Shown: positions 53,845-63,345 of the stretch, one piece after another
How the letters are laid out: every line of letters starts with the position of its first letter
How positions within the stretch are numbered: the first letter of the stretch is position 1
From: Diacronema lutheri
Lineage: Eukaryota; Haptophyta; Pavlovophyceae; Pavlovales; Pavlovaceae
Reading direction: 5' to 3'
Assembly: GCA_019448385.1 (NCBI GenBank)
Contig: JAGTXO010000069.1
Span: 1-64,000, forward strand
DNA: 64,000 bases
The notes under the pieces: model-generated
Told to the model about the DNA's origin: nothing
Seen by the model: only the letters and a program-made list of their open reading frames with translations
Databases searched by the model: none
Translations under genes and position numbers: made by a program

Positions 53845-54738
53845 ATGTGGGCAGGATGCCGTGTCGTCGTCGCCTTGGCGGTGGCGAGCTGCCTCGCCGC
53901 CGTGCTCATCCACTCCCTCCTCACCGGTCAAGCAACACCGGGCGCGCAGGCTCTGCGCACGCGCAGCGCCAGCCGCGCCGCCCTCAAAGCGGAGGGGTTC
54001 TCGCCTGTGCCGCTGCCAGTCGTCGTCCCGTCCATTGGCAAGAGCTGCGACTGCTGGCCCGACGAAAAGCTGGCTGACGTCTTTGAGTCGCTTGGCATCG
54101 ACATCACGGGCATGGGCTGGCGCTGCCTCCACGCTTCTCGTGTGGAGAGGCTTGAGCGCGATCGCGGCGAGGTGCGCGCCGGTGTCGAGCTGAGTCCCGC
54201 GCAGTGCAAAGCGTGGTGCCTCAAGCAGCATCCGCGCGAGCTCTTCCTCAAAAATGACGCGGCCGGCTGGTGCTGCGAGTGGCGGCCTGACAATGCTGGC
54301 GAGTGCGCGTGGTCCGACGGCGTCGCGCGCTTCACGCCGCTCGCCAGGCAGTGCCAGCCCAGCGGTGGCGGCACTGACGGCGAGACGTGCGTGCGGTCTC
54401 TTGCCTTCGAGCTGTGCGAGCTCGCCGAAGGCTTCCGCAGGCTTGGCAACGGGCGTTGCCTGCGCCATCGCGACGTCATCATCGGCCAGTTTCGGGCAAA
54501 CAGCCGAAACCACTGCTCGGTGCTTTGCGCACAGCAGGCGGAGAATGTCGTGTCGGGCGGGCTGACGTGCACCGGATTCGCGTACGAGCCCGATGCGCTC
54601 AGGCTGCCAAACCACCGCAAGCAGCACCTCCCAACGTGCATCCTGCTTTCAATGTGCAAGCTCAGGCCGCACCCCGACGCCGTGTACGAATTTCTCCTGC
54701 GGCCTGAGGCGATCCCGCCTTTGCCCGCGCTGACGTGA
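53845..54738 (+). CDS. Cys-rich Apple-like signal-anchored protein, paralogue 2
   Basis: ATG 53845, preferred over an upstream GTG, gives 297 residues. The signal-anchor is CRVVVALAVASCLAAVLIHS. It has the same two-module layout as its neighbours: WPDEKLADVFESLGIDITGM, GWRCLHASRVERLERDRGEV, AWCLKQHPRELFLKNDAAGW, CCEWRPDNAGECAWSDGVAR, then CSVLCAQQAENVVSGGLTCT and CILLSMCKLRPHPDAVYEFL. It ends PEAIPPLPALT, identical to the end of paralogue 3. The block around 54.15-54.35 kb is nearly identical at DNA level to paralogue 3, suggesting gene conversion. A strong stem-loop lies 12 nt after the stop. Single exon, function unknown. Confidence 0.65.
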   Translation: MWAGCRVVVALAVASCLAAVLIHSLLTGQATPGAQALRTRSASRAALKAEGFSPVPLPVVVPSIGKSCDCWPDEKLADVFESLGIDITGMGWRCLHASRVERLERDRGEVRAGVELSPAQCKAWCLKQHPRELFLKNDAAGWCCEWRPDNAGECAWSDGVARFTPLARQCQPSGGGTDGETCVRSLAFELCELAEGFRRLGNGRCLRHRDVIIGQFRANSRNHCSVLCAQQAENVVSGGLTCTGFAYEPDALRLPNHRKQHLPTCILLSMCKLRPHPDAVYEFLLRPEAIPPLPALT

Positions 54739-54750
54739 CGGCACGGTACA

Positions 54751-54770
54751 TAGGGTTCTTCCGAACCCTA
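54751..54770 (+). terminator. perfect 8-bp stem, 4-base loop just after paralogue 2
   Basis: TAGGGTTCTTCCGAACCCTA folds into an 8-bp stem with a TTCC loop, starting 12 nt after the TGA. Its position suits a 3'-UTR processing or stability hairpin. The paralogues lack it. Confidence 0.5.
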
Positions 54771-55191
54771 CGCAGCCCCCGTTGGAGCTTGAGCCAGCGT
54801 GTTTCGGAACGTGTTTTGCGTCGATACGGGCTGCAGCCGCGCCGCCTGCGCGCGAGCTGTGAGTGCGAGGATGGGCGCTCGGGGCGCCGGGTGTCGCGGG
54901 GGTGCCGCACATGGCGGCCCAACGCGGCCGCCTGTCGCGGCGAGCGATCGCGGGTCGTGCACGTCGAGCCGACTGTCGGCGCAGGCGACGCCGCCCGCGG
55001 TCGCATAGAGCGACGCGTCGCCCAGCGCGCCTCGCGCCGCGGGCCAGCTGGCCGTCGGCGGCGTCGCGCTGGGCCGTGGCGGCACGCCTTAGGCCCCCGA
55101 GTGTGTCCTGCAGGCACGCACTCGAGGTGGCGCTGCGCCCCACGTTGGCACGCTGAGCCTCACGTGGGCGATCGTCGGGTGTCAGAAGAGA
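54771..55191. other. convergent intergenic region
   Basis: 421 bp between two convergent genes. All six translations are low-complexity or short. Apart from the hairpin to its left I see no repeat or RNA gene. Confidence 0.5.
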
Positions 55192-56142
55192 TCACGTCAG
55201 CGCGGGCAGCGGCGGGATCGCCTCAGGCCGCAAAAAAAAGTCGTAGTCGTCCGAGGCGCGCGGCCTCCGCTTGCACTTTGAGAGCAGGATGCACGGCGCC
55301 TGCTGCCGCCTGTGCCGCCCGCGCCCCGCCTCTTTTGTCGATTTGAGGTACGCAAAACCGGTGCACGTTTGCTCGCCCGACACGACGTTGTCCGCGTACT
55401 GGTCGCAGAGCACCGAGCACTCGTTGCGGCTGTTCGCCTCAAGCTGGGCGAGCACGACGTCGCGGTGGAACAGGCACCGGCCGCGATCGAAAAGCCGGAA
55501 GCCCTCGGCCAGCTCGCACAGGTTGTACGCGAGCGAGCGCGCGCACGGCTCGTGGGCGCCACCGCGGCCGGGTTCGCACATCCCCTCGATTGGCGTGAAG
55601 CGCGCGACGCCGTCGGACCACGCGCACTCGCCAGCATTGTCGGGCCGCCACTCGCAGCACCAGCCGGCCGCGCCATCCTCGAGGAAGAGCTCGCGCGGAT
55701 GCTGCTTGAGGCACCACGCTTTGCACTGCGCGGGACTCAGCTCGACACCGGCGCGCACCTCACCGCGATCACGCTCGAGCCGCTCCACACGAGAAGCGTC
55801 GAGGCAGCGCCAGCCCATGCCCGTGATGTCGATGCCAAGTGACTCAAAAGCCGCGACGGTGTCTGTGCTCGGCCAGTCGTCGCAATTCTTGGCGAACGTC
55901 GGCGCTGCAATCGGCAGGTGGCCATTCCTGCGGCCAACGGCGAAGGCCTGCTCGGGTTCGGGCGCGGGTGATGCCGCGCGGGTGGGCCTGGATGGCGACG
56001 ACTCGGAGAGCGCGGTGGACGCGCGACCGCGCAGCATTGGTTCGTCATGGAGAAGGCCGAGCAAAAGCGATGCGACGGCAGCCCCGCCGACGAGCAGCAG
56101 GACGAGCGACGCGCACGCAACGAATCCTCCGGCTCCTCCCAT
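55192..56142 (-). CDS. Cys-rich Apple-like signal-anchored protein, paralogue 3
   Basis: ATG 56142 gives 316 residues. The signal-anchor is ACASLVLLLVGGAAVASLLL, followed by a ~60-residue stalk and the two Cys-rich modules: NCDDWPSTDTVAAFESLGID, GWRCLDASRVERLERDRGEV, AWCLKQHPRELFLEDGAAGW, CCEWRPDNAGECAWSDGVAR, then CSVLCDQYADNVVSGEQTCT, GFAYLKS and CILLSKCKRRP. It ends FFLRPEAIPPLPALT. It lies tail-to-tail with paralogue 2. Long stretches match paralogue 2 at nearly every base (55600-55780). Probably a recent inverted duplicate or one homogenised by conversion. Function unknown. Confidence 0.65.
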   Translation of the reverse strand: MGGAGGFVACASLVLLLVGGAAVASLLLGLLHDEPMLRGRASTALSESSPSRPTRAASPAPEPEQAFAVGRRNGHLPIAAPTFAKNCDDWPSTDTVAAFESLGIDITGMGWRCLDASRVERLERDRGEVRAGVELSPAQCKAWCLKQHPRELFLEDGAAGWCCEWRPDNAGECAWSDGVARFTPIEGMCEPGRGGAHEPCARSLAYNLCELAEGFRLFDRGRCLFHRDVVLAQLEANSRNECSVLCDQYADNVVSGEQTCTGFAYLKSTKEAGRGRHRRQQAPCILLSKCKRRPRASDDYDFFLRPEAIPPLPALT

Positions 56143-56286
56143 CGTAGTGATCCTCTTGGATGTGTGGACGGACGGACGAGCAATTCAAAATTTTAAAGTT
56201 GTGAGTGAGCACGAATTCTCCGGCTCGCAACTCGCTGCCTGGCAGCCCGAGCGACGCCACGCAGAGGGGCGACCGGCGGAGCAGGC

Positions 56287-56790
56287 TCAAAGGCCTCCTC
56301 GCGCCTGGCTGGCGCGTGCCACCCACCCGAGTCCAACGTGGGCGACATCGTATATAACTGCCCCCGCGCCGCCGCCGGCCACGCCCCTGCACCGCCCGCC
56401 GCCGCCGAAAAGTAAGACGCCCGCCACCAGCGAGCCAAGCGCCACGAGGACCTTAATGAAGCGGCGCGCGCGCGCCTCGCCGCCCCCAAACCCACCGACC
56501 GGGGCGAAAAGTACGTTGTTCGTGTTGCCGGCGCAGTCGATGGGCAGGGGCGGCGGGGCGCGCGGAGCGCGGCCACCAGAGCGCGAGGGCGTAGCCGTCG
56601 CAAGCAAAGCAATCGTCGGAGAACAGGTCACGCCACCGTCGCCTGCGCAGCCGCGCGCGCGCGCCTCGCCGACCCCAAACCCACCGACCGGGGCGAAAAG
56701 TACGTTGTTCGTGGTGCCGGCGCAGTCGATGGGCAGGGGCGGCGGGGCGCGCGGAGGAAGTAGAGGCCGTGCTGCACGCCTCCGAGTGCA
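56287..56790 (-). CDS. possible small protein with a duplicated DCAG-TNNVLFAPVGGFG motif
   Basis: The minus strand encodes PIDCAGTTNNVLFAPVGGFG twice (the second copy reads GNTNN), spaced about 63 residues. A hydrophobic helix (FIKVLVALGSLVAGVLLF) and a stop at 56287 follow. No good ATG is seen, and the frame continues antisense to the syntaxin gene. The repeat reflects a ~100-bp direct DNA repeat. It may be only an open frame. Confidence 0.25.
   Translation of the reverse strand, partial: CTRRRAARPLLPPRAPPPLPIDCAGTTNNVLFAPVGGFGVGEARARGCAGDGGVTCSPTIALLATATPSRSGGRAPRAPPPLPIDCAGNTNNVLFAPVGGFGGGEARARRFIKVLVALGSLVAGVLLFGGGGRCRGVAGGGAGAVIYDVAHVGLGWVARASQARGGL
56468..56757. repeat. pair of ~100-bp direct repeats
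   Basis: The sequence around CCAAACCCACCGACCGGGGC, GAAAAGTACGTTGTTCGTG and GCAGTCGATGGGCAGGGGCG occurs at about 56468-56566 and again at 56657-56757 with only two or three differences. Both lie in the 759-bp gap between paralogue 3 and STX5. Confidence 0.8.
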
Positions 56791-56901
56791 TTCCCTTTGC
56801 CCCGCTTGCTGTGGCGTGGACCGCTGGCGGGGGCGTCGCGCGACCGGCCGATTGCGGGGCGCGCGCCCACCAGCCCTCCTGGCCGCCATCGCTCCCGCAC
56901 G

Positions 56902-57986
56902 ATGAAGGGCGGCTCCGGCGGCTTGAGCCGCGTGGATCGCACCGCCGAGTTCTTCGCGATTGCGGACAAGCTGTGCGACGGCCAGCCGCCGCGCAGGCGC
57001 AAGCTGCCGCGCACCGATCTTGCCACGGCGGCGAGCGCGATCGGCCGCGACCTGCACGCCGCGCTCGACCGCATCGGCCGGCTCGAGCGGCTCTCGAAGG
57101 GCACGTCGCTCTTCAACGACCCGGTCGTCGAGATCGACCAGCTCAAGCTGCTGGTCAAGCAGGACATGCACCGGCTCGGCGCCGCTATTGATACCCTCGC
57201 GCGCGCGCACGTCGATGGCCGCCACCCGTCGCAGCACCGCGACGGCGTCGCCGCGTCGCTCCGCGCGTCGCTCTCGGGCGCGACCGCCGCCTTCCAGGCG
57301 GCGCTCGCGCAGCGCGAGGCGCTGCTGTCGGCGCGCGAGCAGCGAGCTGCACGGCTCGCCAGCGTCGCGCAGACGCCCTCGCTTCCTCTCGCGACCACCT
57401 GCGCCCTCCACCGCCGGCCGATCGCGGCGCGCGCGCGGCACGGCGCCTCGCCGGGCGCGGGCGCGGGCGGTGCGGGCGGCGGCGACGACGTCGAGGCGGG
57501 TGGCGGTAGCGTGGCGCTCGAGTTGGGTGACGAGGGCGGGGCGCACTCTCAGCAACAGACCTACTGGGCGCCGCGCTCCCTACGCGAGAGGGAGGCCGCC
57601 ACGAGCACGATGCACTCGACGCTCGCCGTGCGCGCGCTGCTCAGCGCCCGCGGGCCGCGCCGAGTCCCGAGCGGGCGTGCGCGAGCTCACTTTCGGCGCG
57701 GCTTGCTGCGCCGCCGCGCGCTCCGTTGCCTCGCACCCCTGCCCTGCCGCAGGAGCTCGGCGGAATGTTCCAGAAGCTGTCGGGCCTCGTCGCGCAGCAG
57801 GCCGAGATGGTCACACGCATCGATGCGGACCTGGACGACGCGACTGCGTCTGTCGACTCGGCGCACGTGCAGCTGCACAAGTACTACCGTGCCATGCAGG
57901 GCAATCGGGGGCTGATCATAAAGGCCTTTGTCGTGCTCATGATCGTCATCGCGCTGTGGTCGGTGGTCGGGCGGAGGGCAGGTTAA
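56902..57986 (+). CDS. STX5: syntaxin 5 (Qa-SNARE), two exons
   Basis: ATG 56902. Exon 1 is 56902-57627 and exon 2 57753-57986, phase 0, giving 319 residues. SRVDRTAEFFAIADKLCDGQ contains the D-R-T-x-E-F Sly1-binding N-peptide typical of syntaxin 5/Sed5. A helical Habc-like region follows (LKLLVKQDMHRLGAAIDTLA). Across the intron, STMHSTLA joins ELGGMFQKLSGLVAQQAEMV, then TRIDADLDDATASVDSAHVQ, the SNARE motif with its zero-layer Gln. The anchor is IIKAFVVLMIVIALWSVVG. Sed5-type syntaxins drive ER-Golgi and intra-Golgi fusion. Length and layout are normal for the family. Confidence 0.9.
57628..57752 (+). other. intron of STX5
   Basis: Donor CTCGCC|GTGCGCGCG and acceptor CCTGCCGCAG|GAGCTC, 125 bp, phase 0. 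The protein match across it is unambiguous, which sets the intron style used for other genes here. Confidence 0.85.
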
Positions 57987-58155
57987 GTTTGGCCCCAGGG
58001 CCCCATTTTCATTTTTGATTTTTCTTAGAAGTCGCACCCGTCAGCCGGGGCCAAAAGTGCGAGCGCCAGCCCGTTCAGGAGACGCCGAGAGATGTCGCGC
58101 GGTCGTGCCAGTCAGCTCGAGCAGCACGGCCTCGGCCGCGCGCGCGCCCCAATAC

Positions 58156-58200
58156 ACGGCGCGGTCCGGGCTGGTCCGGCCAGTGTAAGGCTGAGAGTAC
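58156..58200 (+). promoter_or_regulatory. shared ~50-bp post-stop motif, copy B (after STX5)
   Basis: GGCGCGGTCCGGGCTGGTCC, then GGCCAGTGTAAGGCTGAGAGTACGA, lies 170 nt after the STX5 stop, in sense orientation. As at copy A it runs into the 18-bp palindrome (58195-58212) and the inverted duplication. Confidence 0.6.
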
Positions 58201-58701
58201 GACCCGGGTCGTACAATCAAGGGTTAAAAGCCAGCCAATGAGCGCTCGAGGGGTCGGGGCGAGGCTTATGACGAGCCTAGGACCGAGACACCCTCCTGAC
58301 CGGCCGATTTGGAGTAGAATTCGGGGTCGAGCGGGCGCGGCGGACGGAGGGCCCGAGCCGGGCCGACGGAGGGTCCGACCCCGGAATGCGGGCGACCGGA
58401 AGGGCTTGGGTGATTTACGCCTAGTAGAATAGAATGGCGGATTCCGGGGGGGCTCGCAACTGGCATCGCGCAAGCTGAGGCCCCCTGACTGACCGGACCG
58501 CGCCGAGTGCGCGTGCACCCCGTGGAGGGCGCGGCCAGTCGGACACTCTTCGCGACTGAGCTCGCCGCGGCATACCGTGCGCTGCGCCGGCGCGCTACTT
58601 GCCGTTGGCCGAGCTGCGGGTGTTGCGCACCGCCGTGTTGCGCAGCCAGCGGCTGGATGCGCCGGTGGCCGGAACCTTGGCGCGCTTTGGCTAAGCGACC
58701 T

Positions 58702-59745
58702 CGGCCTGCACAGACTCGAACGCGTGCGTAAACTCGAGGCGTTGCAGGTGGCGAGCACGTGAGTTCGCGTAGGAGGTCTTGTACTCGGTGGCCTGACTGT
58801 CGACCGACGAGAGCTTGGGCGAGTTCGGCGGCACGTTGGCTCACTTGGGCTCGGTGCGCGGCTCTGCCGGCGCGGGCGCGTGCGCGGGCGCGGGCGCGAC
58901 GCTTCGGACTCGCTGCCCGGCTCTGCCTGTGCGGGCGCGATGCACTCGGACTCGATGCCCGGCTCTGCCTTCGTGGGCGCGGTCGCGGGCACGGGCGCGC
59001 CCTCGACCCCGTCGCGGTTGAAGACATCGTACTCGACGCACACGCCGTGGTCCTTGAAGTCGGTGGCCTCGCTGTCGTTCGCGTAAGCCTCGGGCGAACT
59101 CGCAACGAGCGACGACATCTCGGCGTGGAGCCAGCACATCTCATGCTGCACCGCGTGTTCAGGTTCTCGAGCGCTCCGTTGAAAGAGTCACTCTCACGGA
59201 GGCGCTCGCTGCATTACACCAGATAGCCATCGAGCTTGTGAGCGTGCTCGTGCGCCCGTGCGAGGTCCTTGGAGAGCGCGTCGGCGCGCGCGCACATGCC
59301 GTCGCATGACTTGGCCGGTGTCATGCTGTGCTTCCAAGGCCTGGTGCTCGGCGTTGAGCGTGTCGTGATCCTCGCGAACGAGCTGCAACCAGCTGCAGCA
59401 GCCGCGCGACGCCGCTGTCGCCGACGATGCGCTGGAGCATGTGGCCCATGAGGTGTGCGCGGCACGTGGCGAGCGCCACATTTTTGCGCAGCAGCGCGAG
59501 GATCCGGGCGCCGCGGACGAGCCGGCCCATGCACTTGAGCGCGTAGATTCGGCCGCACATGCACGCGCCGACGACCGAGTCGGCGGGCCCGCCGTCGAGC
59601 CAAAAGTTGGCCTCGGCCGCATCGCGGCGGCGGGCGACGCGCTGAAGGATGCGCACGCGGTAGTGCCGGTCGACGAGCAGCTCGTCGCCGAAGATCTCGT
59701 CGGGCAGCAGCTCGGAGACGTTCTGGGGGTACATGTTGTGCGAGC
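58702..59745 (-). pseudogene. coiled-coil protein pseudogene, right copy
   Basis: Inverted copy of 33072-34115 with the same start region (MYPQNVSELLPDEIFGDELL), the same 10-bp duplication and the same frame changes. A few substitutions differ, for example Phe to Tyr in the CVEYDVFN segment. Shared damage shows the gene was already dead, or already had this structure, before it was duplicated. Confidence 0.55.
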
Positions 59746-59820
59746 GTGCACGCGACGAGATCTCGTCGGGCGTGCCGTCCGTTCGTTCAGAGCAGAGCGC
59801 GTCGGACCGGCAGACAGACG

Positions 59821-60024
59821 ATGCAGCGCGCGAAGGCACCTGCGGCGCGCGGCGTGGCCTCGCGTGCCGTCACGAAGCCGCCTGCGCGCACTGCGGAGGC
59901 GGCGAGCGCGACGAGGGCGGGCGCGGACGAGGTGCTGAGCGGCGTCACGTACGCGCCCTCGCTCGCCGAGCTCGACGCCGCGGCGCTGACGATGCGCGCG
60001 GCGTACCACACCGACCGCCCCTGA
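59821..60024 (+). CDS. 67-residue ORF, second copy
   Basis: Same 67-codon frame as 32985-32782, in inverted position, with identical translation. See that entry for features. Confidence 0.4.
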   Translation: MQRAKAPAARGVASRAVTKPPARTAEAASATRAGADEVLSGVTYAPSLAELDAAALTMRAAYHTDRP

Positions 60025-60162
60025 GACGATGCGCGGCGCCCGCGGAGGACTGGTCCGTTGGCGCGCAAACCGTGGGCGAAAGGGCGCGAAGCCAACGGCC
60101 GTCCGCGCACGTTCAAACGCGCGCATACGGGTGGCATCCTCCCACCTTCGGCGCCGCTTTCT

Positions 60163-60310
60163 AAAAGGGTGTAGGGTGTAGGGTGTAGGATGCAAAACAA
60201 GCCCTCCCCACATTTGGGCCCGACGTCATTCCTTCTTCGAAGCCGTGACGTTACTCACATACGAGTACTTTTACTTAGTGTAGGATGGATCTATTCTCTA
60301 GGTATTTGCA
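60163..60310. mobile_element. MITE, truncated copy created by the tandem duplication
   Basis: The left 148 bp of the MITE, starting AAAAGGGTGTAGGG, stop abruptly at TATTTGCA and run into pseudogene sequence. Confidence 0.8.
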
Positions 60311-60451
60311 GCTCGTCGCCGAAGATCTCGTCGGGCAGCAGCTCGGAGACGTTCTGGGGGTACATGCTGTGCGAGCGTGCACGCGACGAGATCTCGTCGG
60401 GCGTGCCGTCCGTTCGTTCAGAGCAGAGCGCGTCGGACCGGCAGACAGACG

Positions 60452-60655
60452 ATGCAGCGCGCGAAGGCACCTGCGGCGCGCGGCGTGGCCTCGCGTGCCG
60501 TCACGAAGCCGCCTGCGCGCACTGCGGAGGCGGCGAGCGCGACGAGGGCGGGCGCGGACGAGGTGCTGAGCGGCGTCACGTACGCGCCCTCGCTCGCCGA
60601 GCTCGACGCCGCGGCGCTGACGATGCGCGCGGCGTACCACACCGACCGCCCCTGA
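60452..60655 (+). CDS. 67-residue ORF, third copy
   Basis: Identical translation to the copy at 59821-60024, in the second unit of the 631-bp tandem duplication. Confidence 0.4.
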   Translation: MQRAKAPAARGVASRAVTKPPARTAEAASATRAGADEVLSGVTYAPSLAELDAAALTMRAAYHTDRP

Positions 60656-60793
60656 GACGATGCGCGGCGCCCGCGGAGGACTGGTCCGTTGGCGCGCAAA
60701 CCGTGGGCGAAAGGGCGCGAAGCCAACGGCCGTCCGCGCACGTTCAAACGCGCGCATACGGGTGGCATCCTCCCACCTTCGGCGCCGCTTTCT

Positions 60794-61086
60794 AAAAGGG
60801 TGTAGGGTGTAGGGTGTAGGATGCAAAACAAGCCCTCCCCACATTTGGGCCCGACGTCATTCCTTCTTCGAAGCCGTGACGTTACTCACATACGAGTACT
60901 TTTACTTAGTGTAGGATGGATCTATTCTCTAGGTATTTGCATAGTGTAGGGTGTAGGATACGTACGGTTATGAAAGTCCCATAGGGGGGAGAAGGAATGA
61001 CGCTGTGACGAAAGAAGGAATGACGTCGGGCCCAAATGTGGGGAGGGCTTGTTTTGCATCCTACACCCTACACCCTACACCCTTTT
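60794..61086. mobile_element. MITE, full copy 2
   Basis: A 293-bp element with the same ~75-bp inverted ends and flanks (GCCGCTTTC / GAAAGCGGC) as 32351-32643, in inverted orientation as part of the right arm. It has a few interior substitutions. Confidence 0.8.
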
Positions 61087-61284
61087 AGAAAGCGGCGGCG
61101 CCTCGGAGCATGGCGGCTCGACAGCATGGCGCCTCGACAGCATGGCGTCGTCCAGCGTCACGCCGCGTCGTGGTCCTGCCACTCCTCCGTGGCGCACGGA
61201 TGGCGCTCCTCCGTGACGCAGCCGAACGACGCCGCGGCGTCACGGCCCGGGCGCAGTCGCCATCCTGGACGCCACGGATGGCGA

Positions 61285-63345
61285 ACCGGTCGACGAGATC
61301 CGGCACGAGGACGTCTGCGCCATCGCCACGCAGCTCGACTGCGTCTACACGGGGCTCACGGGCTCGATGTTTGGCACCAAGTGGAACGTGTGCGGGGTCA
61401 TGCTCCCGAAGCGCGCCGAGCAGCGGCCGCAGCCCGGCTCGGACGCCTTCGCCTCGTACAGCGTGGCCGCCTGGGCCGACACGTTCGACTCCACGGGGCT
61501 GTACGTGCCCGACGAGCGCGAGCGCGCGGCGGCGCTCGCGGCGGTGGCCGGTCTGCGCACGGCGCGCGCGCCGGCCGGGCCGGGCGGGCGCGAGCTCGCG
61601 CGCGCGCAGGGCTACGATCGCGCCGAGCAGGCTGCGAGCGCGGCGGCGGCGCGCGCGGCGATGGCCGAGACCGGCCAGCAGCGCGCGCTCCACGGCGCGG
61701 TCGTCGACTCGGCGCTGCGCGGCGTGGGCGACCGGCTGCACTTTTGCGACGCGCCGGGCGGCACGGGCAAGACGTTCGTCGAGCGCGCCATCATCGCCGC
61801 CGTGCGCGCGGATGGGCACGCGGTCGTCGTGTGCGCGTCCTCGGGCGTCGCCGCCACGCTGCTGCCCGACGGCCGCACCTTCCACTCGACCTTCAAGGTG
61901 CCCGTCGGCGCCGACTCGGACGGGCAAGCCGTTCAATGGCGTGCCGCGCTCCGAGCGCGGGCGCTCCGTGGCCGCCGCGGCGAATGATCGTGGGGGACGA
62001 GGCGCCGATGCAGAAGCGGGGCCGCCTCGACTCGCTCGATCGGTGTTTGCGCGACGTGACGGGCGTCGACGAGCGCTTCGGCGGCAAGACGTTGCTGCTC
62101 GCCGGCGACTTTTGCCAGTGCTTGCCGGTGGTGCGGCGCGGCTCGCGCGCGCAGATCGTGCGCTCCTGCCTCGAGTACTCGGCATCGTGGCAGCACGATC
62201 GGCCGTACGCCTTGGTCGAGAACTCTCGCGCCTCGAACGCGGCGCGCGACACGGGCGACGCGCTCGGCGCGGGCGAGTGGGCGAAGCTGCCGCGCAGCCT
62301 CGGCGACGGCGCCTTTCCCGCGGCGGTGCCGCCTGCGGGGGCCATGCTCGGCGCATTCCCGCTCGATCCCGTGCAGCTGCCCGAGGCGTCTCGGCCTACC
62401 CGGCGGAGCTCGTAGCCACTCGCCTCCTCTCGCTCGGCGAGGGGCTGTGCAGCGGCACGCGGCTGGTCGTGCGCGGCGTGCGCGCCGGCGGCCGGCTGCT
62501 CGAGTGCGCGCGACCCGGCGCGGCCGCCGGGCGCGACAGCACCGTGCTCATCGCGCGCATCGACCACCACTCGCCCGACGAGGGCACGTTCGCGTTTGCA
62601 TGGCTGCACCGCCAGTTCCCGGTGCGGCCGGCGTAACAAGGCGCAGGGTCAAGCGCTCGGGTGCGCGGGCGTGTGGCTCGCCGAGCCGTGCTTCACGCAC
62701 GGCCAGCTCTACGTGGCCGCTTCGCGCGTCGGGCACGCGTCGCGCATCCGCTTTGCGCTTGGCCCGGACCATGTGACGCGCACCGTCGTCTTCAAAGAGG
62801 TGCTCCGCGCGGTCAGCGGTGGCGAGGCGGCGGCGGCGGCGGCGGCATTCGCCGCGGCCGCCGTCGCCGCCGCGCGCGAATGCGCGGCGGCGGCGCGCGG
62901 TGGCGGCGGGCGCGGCGGGCGCGGCTCGGACGGCGCGCGCGGCGCCGGCGGCGGGCGGCGCGCTGGCGGCGGGCGCGACGCCGGCGCGCGGTGCTGCCCA
63001 GCACCCGCCGGCGCGACGCCCGTCGCGCCGCTCGCGGCCGACACGCAGCCGGCGGGTGCTCGCCAACACCGCGCGCCGCGCGACTGGCCCGCGTACCTGC
63101 GCGCCCTTCTAGGGCGCGCAGGGCGGCGCCAATGCGGCCGGCAAGCAGGGGCCTCAAGCCGGCGCGCTGCCCGACGCCGCGTGGGTCGCCGCCGCGCGCG
63201 TGCCGTCGGCGCTGCCGCCGTCCGGCGTCGCGCTCGCGCCGCTGCCGCAACCTCAGCCGCCGCCGCCGCCGCCGCCTGCCGGCAAGCAGGGCAAGCGCGC
63301 AGCGGCGGCGACGGCGGTGCGCGGCCCGGCGAGCAAGCGGTAGCG
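61285..63345 (+). pseudogene. PIF1-family helicase, truncated right copy (fossil)
   Basis: Begins at the EPVDEIRHEDVCAIATQLD segment, so it lacks most of the SSB-like N-terminus. It keeps CDAPGGTGKTF, GVAATLLPDGRTFH, LLLAGDFCQCLPV and FTHGQLYVAASRV, with a tail ending RGPASKR and TAG. It is broken and internally shortened relative to the left copy, with about 5% divergence by eye. Confidence 0.65.

Larger units (their letters stand above)
59680..60941. repeat. 631-bp tandem duplication
   Basis: 59680-60310 and 60311-60941 are essentially identical (one T/C difference seen, at the codon next to the pseudogene ATG). Each unit holds the pseudogene 5' end, the 67-codon ORF and half a MITE. The junction is at GCA microhomology inside the MITE. 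Confidence 0.9.
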
